Shown in pieces: positions 36,473 to 50,475 of a stretch of 64,000 nt of DNA; within the stretch, counting starts at the first letter, position 1, and each line of letters opens with the position of its first letter. The stretch is from Vigna angularis (lineage: Eukaryota > Streptophyta > Magnoliopsida > Fabales > Fabaceae), in the NCBI RefSeq assembly GCF_016808095.1, contig NC_068971.1, positions 19,828,501 through 19,892,500 of the forward strand. The letters are read 5' to 3'. The translations under genes were made by a program, and so were the position numbers. Under the pieces are notes generated by a model. That model searched no databases, was not told the origin of the DNA, and saw only the letters and a program-made list of their open reading frames with translations.

Positions 36473-38959
36473 CATACTCACACGTCGTTTATCTAAATTA
36501 TTATTTTTAGTGTTCCATCTTAATTTGATATAAAAAAAGAAATATATTTTTCAGCTTTTGTATCAAAAAATAAAAAAGTGTATTAAATAATGCGCCAAGA
36601 GAATAAGAAAAAGAAATATAGAATGTAAAAAGACTAAAATCTTAACTAGAAATTTCAATTCTCTCCTTAAAAGCATGATGTTAATTGTGAAAGAATGCGA
36701 TTTGTTGTATCTATCAAGTCTCTTCTTTAGAGGTAACATGTCTATTGTTCAGTCCTTATTGGCAAATAAAAAAGGTTATCACAATTAAATATAACTCTAA
36801 CCACCACGCTAAGCTAAAGTCTAAAAGTCATTAACCCCTCCTAAACAATTTGAAAGTCTTCTTTGCTATTTATAGAAAACAACAATTTAATTTAATTTTG
36901 TAATACTTTTGAAAACACCTAAAGTGTGTATGTAATTAATTATGCATAATTTTAATTAATGCTTTTGTCACATTCTGGATATTATTATTACTATTATTTT
37001 ATTACCATCATTATCAAGTGGGTAGTTATCCCTTTGCAATTATGGATCTATGTAGCTTGTAGTTGGCACTTTCTCTTCCAACTTTTATGGAATTCGTTGT
37101 TTTCATGTGTACAATCACATGTTCAGCTTAAAAGTGCAAGATCTTCACTTCAAATTCTTTTTATTTCAATTACACTATAATCGAACATTATGCATAATTG
37201 AAGTAATAAATAAGACAAACGGTTAAATCATATTTTTACATAAAAAATATTTGTCCTCTTTTCATTTCAAATTAAACAATCATATAATTTTATTTCTTTT
37301 ATCTATTTATTTTTTAGTTTTTTGTTTTGTCTAACTTATCCTGCTTTATCTTTCTCGTTTATTTTTCTGCCAAACAAAACATCACTGCTATTACCAGAAA
37401 AAAAAAACTTCAACTCGCCCTTAATCGCATTCAATATTCCGTGAGAATGCTTCATCGTCTAAAACTTTAAAATTAAATATCACTATTACATAAGTTAACA
37501 ATAATGTAAAATTAAGTTAAACTCAATCAGCAAAAAATGCCAGATGCACCAAATGAAGAAAAACAAAACTTTTAACTAAAGAAACTTTAATATTAATAAA
37601 AATCCAAGTAACGTAATCCAATAAAAACTTTCATTGATAATAATTATTTAGTATAACACAACTTCTTTTTTAGTCTCGTAGTATTAATATATAGCTTTAT
37701 TTTTATAAGTAGAGTAAATAACAGTACTAGAAAAAATTAATAAGTATCTAGCCAAACAATATAGATAACTAAATACATGAAAAATTGGTATAAAATTCTT
37801 CTTGAAGGTAATTCTTTTGAATTTTTTTATACTTGATATACTAGTTACTATTATGTTTTATTTTCCTCTCTCAAGGACTTTTTTACTTAAAGTAAAAACA
37901 AAATCATCTCGCAACGAGTTATAGGTCCTTCTTACATTTCAAAAGAGGGTATTCTTTTGCATCATTTTTCAAGGAAATAAAAAGACAAAAAAATGTACTC
38001 CATCGGTAATACACTTGATAAATTTTCTCCTCACCCATTAATTGGGATTGTAATTAACCAAACTTATTTTATTCTTAAAGATAAATTTTTCAAAGTAGGT
38101 AACATATTTGTCATCATCTTTAAGTCATTTTTATCTGTATGAATTTTTTTTTAATGATAATTATTTTATCTCTAAAATACATTTTGTATTTGATGATGTT
38201 AAACCTTAATATGTTTTGGTCTTGGATGAAAATGAAGTTTTTTTTGAGATGAATTGTATCTTGATTATCATAATATAAAATATGTTTTTATCGTGATAGT
38301 CCTAATTTTTATAGAAATTTTTATATTTAGAAGAGTTTAATGCCATAGTTTATTCACCCTTTAAAATATTTTCTTTTCTTTATTGAGTTGTTTAGATGCA
38401 AGGACATTATTTATCCTAACAAACGAAAGCATATGTTGTCATAGCTTTGTCGGATCGATCAAATGCAAATTCACAAATAGGTACAAACTTAACTTTGTTT
38501 AGCTCAACAAACACAAGTCATAACTTTGTCCAACTAATTTAACACAAGTTTATAACTTTTCCTGGTCAAACAAATGCAAACTCATAATTTAGTTTGACGT
38601 GCATGCGTGTGCGTGTGTTAGGAAAATGTTTTCTTATAAATTTATAATAATATAAGATAGGACTTAATTTAAAATACATTACAAAATAAGTTAAGCCATA
38701 TCAATTGGAGATTCTCATATAACGAAAGCAAATGTTATACTCTATGTGAAAAGTTAGAGTAAGATGAGTCATTCTCCTAACTCTGAAATTACGATAACAT
38801 CGTACAACAAAATTATTCAAATAAATTTAATATTGAATAAAATAACTTTTCAAAATTTTAGGTTATATTGTAATCGTGAATCGTTACGTACCAATCATGC
38901 CAAAACAAAAGTTGATCACAAAAGTAATTTACTTCAAAATTACATAAATTTTTCTATCA

Positions 38960-39220
38960 TATATGAATATTTTGAGTTCAAAATTAAACACTTATAATTA
39001 TCAATCTTTCATAAATAATTTTTATATATATTTTGGATTCAAAATTTGACACTTACAACTATCAATATTTTATGAATCATATATGTATATTTTTATTCAA
39101 AATTTGAAACTTACAATTCTCAATCTTTTATTAATCATCTCTATATATTTGGAGTTCAAAATCTAGTACTTATAATATTTTATCAATCATTTTTGCATAT
39201 TTTGAGTTCAAACTTTTTGA
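38960..39220. repeat. Imperfect tandem repeat, period about 65-70 bp, 4 copies
   Basis: The words 'ttcaaaatttgacacttaca' and 'atcaatctttcataaat' plus 'tatatattttggattcaaaa' recur in order, with substitutions and short indels. Confidence 0.7.
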
Positions 39221-41327
39221 CATAGTCATACTTTAAGTATTTTTGGATACGTTAAACAATGTCATTATACATTTATGCGTAATGATTTTACGTTGATATG
39301 AATAGTTGTTAATAGGTTGTATGCCTCGACAAATACAACTTGTGAACTACACAATCTCTTATTAGTTTTATAAACTAAGTTCAAGAGAATGTGAGTTGAA
39401 CTATCACAAATTTTTACATATAGTTATAATGAGAATCATATTAAATATTTGAATTTCAAAATATGGTTGCTTCGAATTAACACACACAATTATGGATGTA
39501 ACAAATCAAGAAATAAAGAGATAAAGAGAGTGAAATATCAAGACAACAAATTTTTATACTAATTCACTCTATACAAACATATACATATTTAAGTATAACC
39601 ACTATCATAAAAAATAACGTCAAAAATAGATAAAAGAAAAGTTTGAAGGATAGATCGTGTGATGTCCACAATTTGTTCATTAGGCTAAGTAGATTTATAT
39701 GGAATGAAACCACATAATGGTTTGAAGATTAGAACAAAGTATGAAATGACTTGGTAAAGGTAATGAATCATGGTTTATTAATTTTTCAAATGCTCTAACA
39801 AATAAATGATAATATGTTTATGATCTCATTTGCAGGTAAAACCATCTACAACTAAATTGAGAGTTAATCTTTCTTAACATTATGATTTGATGGAGGAATT
39901 GTTGGGTGTTGGTCATTCCATAAGCCATATGTTAAGGACAACATTTTACATTCGAAGAACTATATATGCATCACCTAAGTTTAAGGGTGGACCAACGTGA
40001 TGAAGTGAAATATAACCTTAAGGAGCAATCATTTGTGATAGTTGATAAAGCTCTGATATCGCCACTACAAATGGCCTTGTATAGTCTTAGTCTTAGTTAA
40101 TGTGTCATTTGGTGGTACATCTTCATTACAAGGTACAAAAGGAAAAGCCCTAGGGAATGTGTTGACTACAATTTTTTCTAACACTATTGAAAGACAAGTG
40201 TTAAAAATAGAAAAAATAAATGAACTAATGAATGAGCAAGTCAACATAATGAGACATAAGTGAACAAACAAATATTCTAAAGCTGACACGGGGGACATGT
40301 TAGTGAACATGATCCTAGAAGACAAACACATTACACTTTATTACCATGAGTTTCTTTGTAATAAACTGTTATACAGAAGCAACTTTTCAAATTTTTAACC
40401 AAAACTAGTTTAACAAATACAATTCTCAAACACATTCAAAATTATCAATACAATTTCTAATATATCCAAATATCATTCTTCAATTATTTCACTTCAAACT
40501 TAATTGTTCAATTAGTAAACCAATATAAGGGAAAACTATAGGAAACTAACTATATTTAATCAATAATCATATTCACAACCCATTTTGACATACCTTAATA
40601 TGCATAACGCAACCACTAAACCAACTTCTTCATGAGAATGTTCAATTCAATTGTTTTTTTAAACGACCATCTATTAACAAAACTCAAATAACATTCACTT
40701 CTCAACATTCAAATAGTTTTAGTTTTCTAAACAAAATACCACCCTTGCATAGAAACAAAAATCTTGTGACATAGTCACCTTCACATCCAAATAATTTATC
40801 CTAGGTTCTATACTACATAAATAACTTTCCTTAGTAAAAACCCTTACTCCAAAGAAAGTTTCACCTCAACATATTCAAAATTTAAAAATCTACAATAAAA
40901 TATCTAAACATATTCAAATTTTAACATGAACTTAATTAAATTGAGATGATCACTTTTCATAACTGAATCTCATCAAAATTGATGACAAAACCATAAGAAA
41001 AAGAAGATAATAATAAATATTTAGAATAAACAAAAACTTATTTTTATTATAAAATCTAATTAGTTATAATTGATCATCATCTCCTTGGCTATGATAAGGG
41101 GTGATTAGATTATGAAATATGAGATATGGTCCAAGAAAATAAAAGATGAGATAAAGAAAAAATACTAGTCAGAAAAGGAAAAAAAGAAATAAGAAGAGGA
41201 AAACAAAGACGTTTCATGTAATAAACTATAATAGTACAACAAAATATCAACCAAGATAAATATAATAAAGTTTTATTTTATGTTATAAATATTAAATATT
41301 TTTATTATATTACTTAATTTATAAAAT

Positions 41328-41339
41328 TATATATATATA

Positions 41340-41381
<42 letters not shown>
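41328..41381. repeat. (TA)n microsatellite
   Basis: Two TA runs separated by a short 'tatta' interruption. Confidence 0.9.
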
Positions 41382-41382
<1 letters not shown>

Positions 41383-41675
41383 ATCTTTTATATGAATATT
41401 TTGAAATAATACTAATTAATTTTTAAACTCTTCAACTAGACAGTAAGTTAAATATACAAATTAATTTATAAATTTATAGAATTTTTTAATGCCAGCATTA
41501 AAACTTTATAATTACAGTATATATATTTGTAATTGTTGCTTGTAGGTGAAATAAAAATAAATCTTCTTTCTCTCTCCTTTCTTTTTCCATAAAATCACTC
41601 CAACTATATATACTTAAACCTAAACATTCCAAGTTCTTTTTTCTTACAAGTATTATACTTTGCTTACAAGTATTA

Positions 41676-42208
41676 GATGACAAAAAAATCCGCAGATACG
41701 AATATTTGCGGATAGATCTACGGCGGGTAGTTACTACCTGCGAATATTTATTATCTGCGGGTAACGAGTAGCCGGTATTTTAATATCTGCTTCTAAACGG
41801 ATCAGGTGTAGATATTAAACTATCTGTCTCGCGGGTATCCGCTACCCGCAAAAAATAATAAAAAATAATTAAATTTTATTTTTTAAATTAAATTTAATTA
41901 AAAATAAAATTAATTTTTATTTTATTAGGTTAAATTTAATTAAAATAAAATTTTAATTTATATTTAATTTACTTTATATTACATTATATATATATATATT
42001 TGTAATTTTATTTAAATTTCATTTAAAATATGTATAAAATATATTTTTGAAATTTTTTTCGGATATTCACAATTTTAAAATACTCACAAATATTTTTTAA
42101 ACGAATACCCATACGGATAGCAAGTGAGTTGTGAGTCGGATTTTTTTTATAGGTCAGGTTGCGGATAAACACTATTCGTACCCGACCCGACCCATTGTCA
42201 TCCCTAAT
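41676..42208. mobile_element. hAT-like MITE relative, diverged
   Basis: It has the same composition and order as the element at 56768-57324: 'cccgctacccgc'-type words at both ends, an AT-rich centre with a (TA)n tract, and a right terminus 'gacccattgtcatcccta'. The left terminus 'agatgacaaaaaaatccgca' has decayed. No convincing target duplication was found. Confidence 0.6.
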
Positions 42209-43030
42209 TATAACTCTTAAAACAATCAATTTAATATTAAGTGTAAAACTTAAGATACCGTCCAAATATTATACTATCATTATGAAAATATTATACTCTA
42301 CTATCATTATCAATGTATGTAGTATATATTGTCACTATAATTATAGTCATTGTTGAAAATTTATTATCTCAAAATGTTTTTTTTATTAAATAAATTTAGT
42401 GATAAATGATTACCTTTTAATACTAAAAATCGTTAATTTTTTTTGTTCAGTTAAAATGCTTGTCCGGTTAAAATAAAAAGTTCATAAAAAAATTCAGTAA
42501 TATATTATTACATCTAAAACTTAACTGTTTAAAACTTAAATCCGAACTTAATTGCATTCAATACCACTTTGCTTTATCAACTATTATTTCAATTATCAAT
42601 ATAAAATTTAGAATTAAATAAGTTTTTTTATATAAAATTTCAGATTTTGAGTGGTTTTTCTGGATCTTGTTGTCCAAAATTTGTTCTTATTAATTATGAA
42701 CAATGAAAACAGTACAGAGATTAAAATAAACATAAAATTTGAAATCTGAGAAAAGTTTAAAACTTATTTAAACTATAGTTTAAAAGAAACCGTTGGCATA
42801 ATGAAGTAAGTCCACTTGGGTTTGAAAAACCCTCGTTAAAGATTATAATATATTAACCCACATAAAGATATATAGCTTGGAAGGAAAACTTTATCTGAAC
42901 CCAAGTTAATTACATGTCTAGTATAATAACTCTATCGTACTAAATCTTAGAATACTATAAAGGATTCTGATAAAAGTTTTTGAAAAAAATTTCTTTTAAC
43001 GGCAACATAAGGGTCCCCATCAAAAGTTTT
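42209..43030. other. AT-rich DNA upstream of the fimbrin gene
   Basis: No gene is seen. The part from about 42900 is the presumed fimbrin promoter; 'actataaagg' at 42953-42962 is a possible TATA box, followed by a pyrimidine-rich leader (43080-43115). Confidence 0.45.
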
Positions 43031-43079
43031 TAAGGAACTAGGGACTTAGATAATGTGACATTCATTTTTGTGTGTAATA

Positions 43080-43115
43080 ATTTGAATTCTCTTTCTTTTT
43101 CTCTCTCTCCCACCA
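43080..43115 (+). promoter_or_regulatory. CT-rich patch in the fimbrin leader
   Basis: 'ctctttctttttctctctct' lies about 250 bases upstream of the ATG. Pyrimidine patches of this type are common near plant transcription starts. The exact start is not determined, and 'gctacag' just before the ATG leaves room for a 5' UTR intron. Confidence 0.35.
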
Positions 43116-43359
43116 GAGCAACTTTGAACTGTGACAGCTCCTCTCTGTCCCAAAGTGTTGGTCTTCTTCCAACTTCTCCTTCTGTGACACTCTCCAACCC
43201 TTTTCTACTTTTTATAAACTCCAGAGAGAGAGTGTTGTGTGTTAGAAAGCAACTTGTTAGAGAAAACCAGAAACACAAGCTTTGTGCTTCTTTCCTCTCT
43301 CTCTTCATTCTGCATTTGGTGCAAGAAACAGACTTCAATCATAATTTATAGCTACAGAT

Positions 43360-46300
43360 ATGTCTGGTCACTGGGGTATTCTTGTTTCAGATCCATGGCT
43401 TCAGAACCAGTTCACCCAGGTGGAGCTTCGCAGCTTGAAATCCCAAGTAAGTTCATCATGGTTGGTTTTGTTCGCAAGGAGGTTCATCGTGTTTTTTAAG
43501 GATGTTTTTTGAGTATTTGATGTTGTTTTCCTTGAAAAACTGGAATTTGATGTTGTCAGTGCAATTGGGGTGGTGGGTTGTGTTTTTTTTTTTAATGGTT
43601 GGTGCAGTTCGTGAGCATGAGGAGGGAGAGTGGAAGGCTTGCGGTTGGGGACTTGGCTTCCAAGATGTCAAGGTTGAAGGTTGTGGGAGAGAATCTCAGT
43701 GAAGAAGAGAGAGCTTCTTATATTCAGGATTTGTATCAGAACACAAGTGAAGAGGTTGATTTTGAATTGTTTCTCAAGGTGAGCTTTATCATCTGATCCT
43801 TTCAAGCATCAGCTTTTTAAGGATACTGGATCCTTGTACTTTTTCACATATCACCCTTTTTTTCCTTCCTAGTAGTGATTTATTATCCTGATCTATTCTG
43901 ATCTTCTCATCTACTCAATTTCAATATGAGAAATGAAATTAGTGTTATCTGGTATTTTTCTTTGCTCTGGTACTAAAAAAGGTAACATGATAACAGCTGA
44001 AGTGGTTGATTGAATGAGGCTTTTCTTTGTATTTAATTCAAGAGGAAACAAAGAAAAAAAAGAGAGAAAAAGTAATATTTCCATTTTCCCTATTGTTTGA
44101 ACCTTTGATCCAAAAGATCTATATAAAGTTTTTCGTACAGAAAGAAAAAGAGTTGTAAATGTAATTAGAAATCAAATTTAATCAGCATTTCCCAGAAACT
44201 TGGAGAATTATTTTCAATTTGCCTTGCATATTTTGAAGTGCAGCCGTATTTTGGAAAAATTTCTGTTGCTTTAGTAAGTAAACATCATACGGGGGATTAA
44301 ACTTGGAACTGGTTCACCTTTTAAAAAGTGAAACAGTTTCAGTAGTTGTGTCCAAATCAAAGTTAATTTGAGTGATTTTAATAATGGTGCTATAATGATG
44401 ACAGGTTTACTTAAAACTGCAAAGTTTTGAAAGTTCTAGGACGGGGAGTAATGCAAAAAACTCATCAGCGTTCCTCAAGGCTGCAACAACCACATTGCTT
44501 CATACAATAAGTGAATCTGAGAAGGCATCATATGTTGCACATATAAATAACTATCTTGCAGGAGATGAATTTCTCAAGAAATGCCTTCCTATTGATTCTT
44601 CAACCAATGACCTATTTGAGATAGCAAAAGATGGTGTTCTTCTTTGGTACTATACTTTATAGTTTATCTTCTTATGTTGCTCAATATAACTCAGTTTTTT
44701 CATCCTTTAATAAGAATTACGTTTGTTGCAGTAAGCTGATTAATGTGGCTGTTCCACGGACCATTGATGAAAGGGCAATCAATACAAAAAGATTACTTAA
44801 TCCATGGGAAAGGAATGAAAACCACACGCTTTGCCTGAACTCTGCTAAAGCAATTGGATGTACAGTAGTCAACATTGGAACTCAAGACCTCATTGAAGGA
44901 AGGGTATGTTTGAGTGCTATGTGGTCTCTACATTAAAGCCTTTCTATTTCTCAGCAACTGGATCACTGTGATAATGAATCTCAGAATTAATTATTATATT
45001 AGACTTAGGATGTGCCTCTTGCAAGGTAGTGTTGCTAAGTTTCGTCATATTTAAGATATTTTATTTCACTGTCATAATCTAAGAAACTGTAGATCCATGT
45101 TATGCCTTTCTGTCCACATCACGAGCTCTAAGGTGGATTATAATTTTTTTATTAGAGTTAGATCTTTTAAATGAATTCTCTCAACATTTTTATAGGACTT
45201 GTTATCCCATGTTATCAGAATATCTTTCTTTGAATTCAGTTTTTGATAATGTAGAAATTACCTCTCCACCTTTCTGCTTTTTTCTTTTTTTTTTTCAATT
45301 TGTGGGTTGGTATCTTATTTGTTTTGTTTTAATTTCAGCGTCATCTGGTGCTTGGATTAATTTCACAGATTATTAAGGTAAATGGTCATTAATGTGAAGT
45401 TCAGAATTGTTTTGTCTAGATTGCTAAAATTTATTACCTTATATGAATAGATCTTCATTTTTTTTTATCTAATTATGCATTCTTGTTTTGGTATCAATGA
45501 AATTGGTAGAGACTGCATGCTGCATATTAAATTTTACAAGGAAAAACTTTTGACATTCCTAATGGTGGTAAATTAGATACAACTATTGGCGGATCTGAAC
45601 CTAAAGAAAACACCACAGCTTGTGGAGTTGGTCAGTGATAATGAGGTAAATACTTGTTTCCGTCATCTTTTCATACTTCTCATCATTGTTGTATTTGTTA
45701 CCTTCAAATTTCTGAAATAACAGGGTATGGAAGAGTTGATGAGTCTGGCACCAGAAAAGATTTTGTTAAGGTGGATGAATTTCCATTTGAAGAAATCAGG
45801 TTACAAGAAGATAGTCACGAACTTCTCCTCTGATGTTAGGGTAATGGAGTATATTTTTAAACATAAATGTAGCTATGCTATGTTATATATGATGTTAATA
45901 TGTGTTTTGTTCAAATGAGCAGCCTCTTGAATAATAATTTGTTGATTAGATTTACTATTGGAAGTTGGAAGTTGGAACTTTTAGTATTAGAATGAGCTGT
46001 AGGGGTTTGAAATCTTTTTCATCTTATGTAAAACAGGAGATAAGTAACTTTAATATTGAGGATTAATAAAGTGAATTATCCCATGAGGATTTTTTTTGAG
46101 TAAAACATATTTCTTGAAAGATTCATTGTACACTTTTTCTACTTTTCATGCTGGGAAATACAGGAAATCATTAGTCAGTATTATGAACTATTAGTTATAG
46201 CAAAACCTTTTTGAGCAAAGTTCAGGCAAATAGCCTTTTCTTAAAATATATGGTTCTGACACTGCAGGATGCAGAAGCTTATGCTCACCTTCTAAATGTT

Positions 46301-48144
46301 CTTGCACCTGAATACACTAATCCATCCACATTGGCTGTCAAAAATCCTTACGAAAGAGCAAAATTAGTTCTTGAACATGCTGATAAGATGGGTTGCAAGC
46401 GATACATAACGGCGAGAGATATAGTGGAAGGTTCCCCAAATCTTAACCTTGCTTTTGTTGCACATATTTTCCAACACAGGTGATAATGATCTTTCTATTG
46501 AGCACACATTATGAGTTTAAATTGTTCCATTTTTGAGTTGTTGGCTATATATAAGACCTAAGATGGAAATCTATTTTAGGATTTGATTAAGGATTGTTTT
46601 ATTGAAGTGGTTTCCTTATATATCTGAGGTACTTTTTCATTCTTGACTTTTGTGAGACCCTAACGGTAGACTTCAGAAACAGCTTTCAGCCTTGAGTAAA
46701 ATTAACAACCTATCTTATTCTCTGTGACTGAGTATGTTCCCAATGAATCCTTCTCTATTGAATCTCACTTTCACCATATTTCTCAGTGTCACACACTTTT
46801 GTGTTCTTCTGTTATGATTTAATTAGAGGCTCTTCCTGCAAGAAATTGCCAGATTGGTTATTCTCCAGTGTATGATGATTTGTGCCTGACTAAACAACGG
46901 TCATTTGAACATTCAGTTGATACTCTAAATGTTAATGTCTTCATTTTAATTATGTGTCACCCCATTAGCCAGATTTTGAAATTTACTTATTCAAGTTATT
47001 AGAATAGGTGTAAATAGATGTGCAATTTTGAACACCTAAATCTTCATTTGGCTGTCCCTTTTATTGGCTTTGAATGTGATTTGATTAACCTATATATGAT
47101 TCCATTATATCTCCAATAAAAAGTTTACAAATTTATATTTGGGGTTTAAGAAATATATGTAAGCAAACTTAATTTCCCTCTTACAGGAATGGACTATCAA
47201 CCCAAGCAAAACAAAGTTCTCTCCTTGAAAACTTGTTAGATGACACCCAAGACTCTAGAGAAGAGAGAGCATTTCGCCTCTGGATCAATAGCCTTGGAAA
47301 TTCAACATACATCAACAATGTCTTTGAGGATGTTAGAAACGGGTTGAGTATCTTATTTTCACTATATCTCTTACAGATGATGAGGAATATGAACTGGTCT
47401 TGTTAATCTTTTCTATGTAATTGAAAACTGTGAGATTGGTTCAATAATTTCACTTTTCAAATTTCTCACCGGATAAGAATGTTATAATCATTCAAATAAT
47501 GACAATGTATATTTAAATAATTCTGACATTTAGGAATTGTGTGACATGATTCTCTTTTGATTTGACAACAGTTTACATTGTTTTCATATGAGATTTACAT
47601 CTTCTGAATGTGTTGTACTTGCTTACAGGTGGGTACTCTTGGAGACTCTAGACAAAGTGTCACCAGGGATTGTGAATTGGAAGATTGCTAATAAGCCACC
47701 TATTAAGTTGCCATTTAAAAAAGTAGAGAATTGCAATCAAGTGGTGAAAATAGGGAAACAGCTTAAATTTTCCCTGGTAAATATTGCTGGGAATGACATT
47801 GTGCAGGGTTATAAAAAATTAATACTAGGTATGTTGGCCTTAAAACTATGTTCTGTTGCTTGGTTTGAGTATGCCAACCATCAATTCATTGTTCCTTTGT
47901 CCCTTCTATAAAACTTTTTATCTGATATTAGAGGATGCTAACACTATTTAACCAAACATGGTTGATTTTATCTTCAGCATATTTGTGGCAGTTGATGCGA
48001 TACAACATCCTACAACTTCTAAAAAACTTGAGATTTCACTCTCATGGGAAGGAAATAACTGATGCTGATATTCTCCGATGGGCAAACAGCAGAGTCAGTA
48101 GTTCAGAAAGTCAAACCCGAATAGATAGTTTCAAGGTATTTTGA

Positions 48145-48211
<67 letters not shown>

Positions 48212-49894
48212 TCATTCTAGTACAAATGACTGACTCTCGTGTTCTTTGTAATATTTGATAGTTTTATTGGTTTTCCTCTGGTGCTTGCCAAATAAAGAGA
48301 TACTGTACTCTTGCATGACAAACAGTTTATTTTGTAGTACCCTTCTGATATACATGTACATTATACTTCTGCTCAAGAAAAGATCCCAACTATATTTTAC
48401 TGGGATATATCAGTAATCAAAAGCTAGATTGGCTATGCAGTTATGTTTGCTTCTAAAGGTGATTTTTGTTATATGGAACATGAAAAAGTATAGTAATTTT
48501 CCTGAGCTAAGTTTATCTCTTTTCTTGATACATCTTTTAGGTGTATTTGGTTAGTGTTGCATGGTGCTTTTGGACAAATAGTTTGTATTATTTATTCAGA
48601 GAATAAACTATTACCAAATTAGGTTGGTTGATTGTTATAATTATTCAAATTGCAGGACAAGAGTGTATCAGATGGAATTTTTTTCCTTGAGCTTCTTAGT
48701 TCTGTGCAACCTAGAGCTGTAAATTGGGGTCTTGTAACAAAAGGAATAACTGGTATGTTTTCTTTCTACTCTTTAATGTTTTTGGCTTGCATGCATGTTT
48801 TCTGAATATCCTTCTGTGATGAATCAGATGTGATGTGGACTACAATAATTATGTTCCAACTAGAGTTTTGGATTCGTTATGGTCATTAATGCCTTTGCTT
48901 GAAAACTGTAACATCACTCATTTCATTGGATTTTTCTATTCTAATTACATCATTAAAGCAAACATAGCTTTTCATTTTTCATGTAATCCTGTCCTACTTT
49001 GGTTGTAGTGTGTAAGAAAATCATGTCTTGGGCCATTTATAATCCATTTTTCATTAACATCTGACAACAGGCAGATTCAATAATCCATTTTTATTGCAAT
49101 TGCATTGATTATGTCTTTATATATTTTATATGATTTAAATTCCAACTATCATGAAATTCTCTCAAGCTGAAGTTATCTCACTCCTTCTACATGAAGTGAA
49201 CTACAAAAATTATGTTCTTCACTTGCATAATGGTGTTGCATGAAATGGACATAAATTTGGAACCAGGAGAAGATTTGTGCTGATCTGGTTTATAAATCGT
49301 GCAGATCAGGAGAAAATGATGAATGCCACCTACATTATCAGTATTGCAAGAAAGCTTGGTTGTTCAATATTCTTGCTTCCTGAAGACATCACTGAGGTAA
49401 ACATTCATGTTGAGGTTTTTGTCATTGACTTCAAAACATTTAGCAAACATTCATGTTGAGATTTTTGTCATTGACTTCAAAACATTTAGCAAACATTCAC
49501 TTTCTACTCAATTACTGAAACATCAGTTTTACTGCTTGTTTGGAAAAATACTTATTTAAGGTAAACAATCCTCAAAAAGTTTTAAACTGCAAGATTTTGA
49601 CACAATGGATATTATGAATGTGTCTAATGTGGCTGCAATTGTATTGGTGTTTTTTGTAACAACTTTTGAATGGTATTTTGATTATTGCAGGTTAATCAAA
49701 AGATGATCCTTACTCTAACAGCTAGCATAATGTATTGGTTCTTGAAACACCCTCTTGAAGAAAGAACAGTAGCAAGTTCAGACAGTGAGAGCGGGAGCCA
49801 ATTGGAGACTACATCAAATTCAACACTGGATGATTCTGCTTCTGATTCATCATCAGCAGAAGAGAATGGAAGCATGTGTAAATATGACTTATGA
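43360..49894 (+). CDS. Fimbrin, four-calponin-homology actin-bundling protein
   Basis: Fourteen exons, all with GT-AG junctions and continuous frame: 43360-43446, 43608-43778, 44405-44646, 44732-44903, 45339-45377, 45577-45645, 45724-45840, 46268-46479, 47187-47342, 47629-47828, 47978-48135, 48656-48752, 49305-49396 and 49691-49894. They encode 671 aa, a normal fimbrin length. Residues 1-90 form the degenerate EF-hand-like N-terminus ('[20 protein letters not shown]', '[10 protein letters not shown]'). Four CH domains follow at about 122-237, 268-370, 392-505 and 515-622, with landmarks 'DGVLLCKLIN', '[14 protein letters not shown]', '[10 protein letters not shown]' and '[11 protein letters not shown]'. 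Two CH pairs allow one molecule to cross-link two actin filaments in the cytoplasm. The tail (residues about 625-671) is Ser/Asp/Glu-rich and disordered. The start is the only ATG giving the conserved N-terminus. Which numbered plant fimbrin it equals cannot be settled here. Confidence 0.96.
48146..48208. repeat. (CA)n/(TA)n microsatellite in a fimbrin intron
   Basis: Begins 11 bases after the donor site of exon 11 (48135). Short 'acacacac', then about 50 bases of TA. Confidence 0.9.
49398..49499 (+). repeat. 46-bp tandem duplication in a fimbrin intron
   Basis: The unit 'aaacattcatgttgaggttt...catttagc' is present twice with one substitution, plus the first 9 bases of a third copy, starting just after the exon 13 donor site. 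Confidence 0.9.
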
Positions 49895-50058
49895 AAGTTT
49901 TTGTTATGATCAATATATAAATAATTGAACCCACTCTTTCTAGTGATGATCAAAATATCAAATATGGCAAATTTCATCAACCTTTTTTCCATATAAGAGT
50001 TTTAGATGCTGATAATAATCACCACAAAACAGAGATTAAAGGATCAGAAAAGAAAATC

Positions 50059-50131
50059 CGCCGTCTGTGGGAATCGAACCCACGACCACATGGTTAAAAG
50101 CCATGCGCTCTACCAGCTGAGCTAAGACGGC
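50059..50131 (-). tRNA. tRNA-Lys (anticodon TTT)
   Basis: On the minus strand a 73-nt cloverleaf starts 'gccgtcttagctcagctgg' and ends 'agacggc' plus discriminator G. The 7-bp acceptor stem pairs fully. The A box ('tagctcagctggtagagc') and B box ('ggttcgattcc') are consensus. The anticodon loop is 'cttttaa', giving TTT, which reads lysine codons. There is no intron and CCA is not encoded, as expected for a nuclear plant gene. It lies 165 bases beyond the fimbrin stop codon on the opposite strand. Confidence 0.97.
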
Positions 50132-50475
50132 TGGACAATGTTTACATTATTTTATACTTTTAGAATAAAATATACATAAATTTCACTGACAACATGATTC
50201 CGACAAAATTGATGTCTTTTTAAGATTGTGGCAACTGAAAAACAAAAATGAGTATTTTAAATTTATGTAAAAAATAAGTTTTAAGAATTCATCCAATTCA
50301 TTAGATAATTTTACACGTTAAAAATGATACTTTTAGTTTTTGATTTTATGGTTTGACCAACATCCTAAACATATAATATATGTGTTTTGTAGCGAATTAC
50401 GAGCTTTATGGGGGTTCTTACGAATATACATATTCTAGGAAGGATACATCGTGAAACATTTATATTGGTTCGGTG
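50132..50475. other. Short intergenic stretch upstream of the tRNA
   Basis: AT-rich, nothing recognised. Confidence 0.4.

Larger units (their letters stand above)
36480..41675. other. Gene-free AT-rich stretch
   Basis: No host gene is recognised on either strand. It contains an imperfect tandem repeat at 38960-39220 and (TA)n at 41328-41380. Near 40050 'aagctctgatatcgcc' resembles the complement of a tRNA-Met primer-binding site, which could mark an old minus-strand LTR element. Several open frames of 60-90 codons (for example 40065-40331 minus) have no family features. Confidence 0.5.

Noticed and set aside
40065..40331. 88-codon minus-strand frame with a hydrophobic centre
   Set aside because: No family features, start context or splice partners; it lies in AT-rich gene-free DNA.
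43239..43499. 86-codon frame over the fimbrin start
   Set aside because: It is an alternative frame across the leader and exon 1; the true frame starts at 43360 and continues through 13 more exons.
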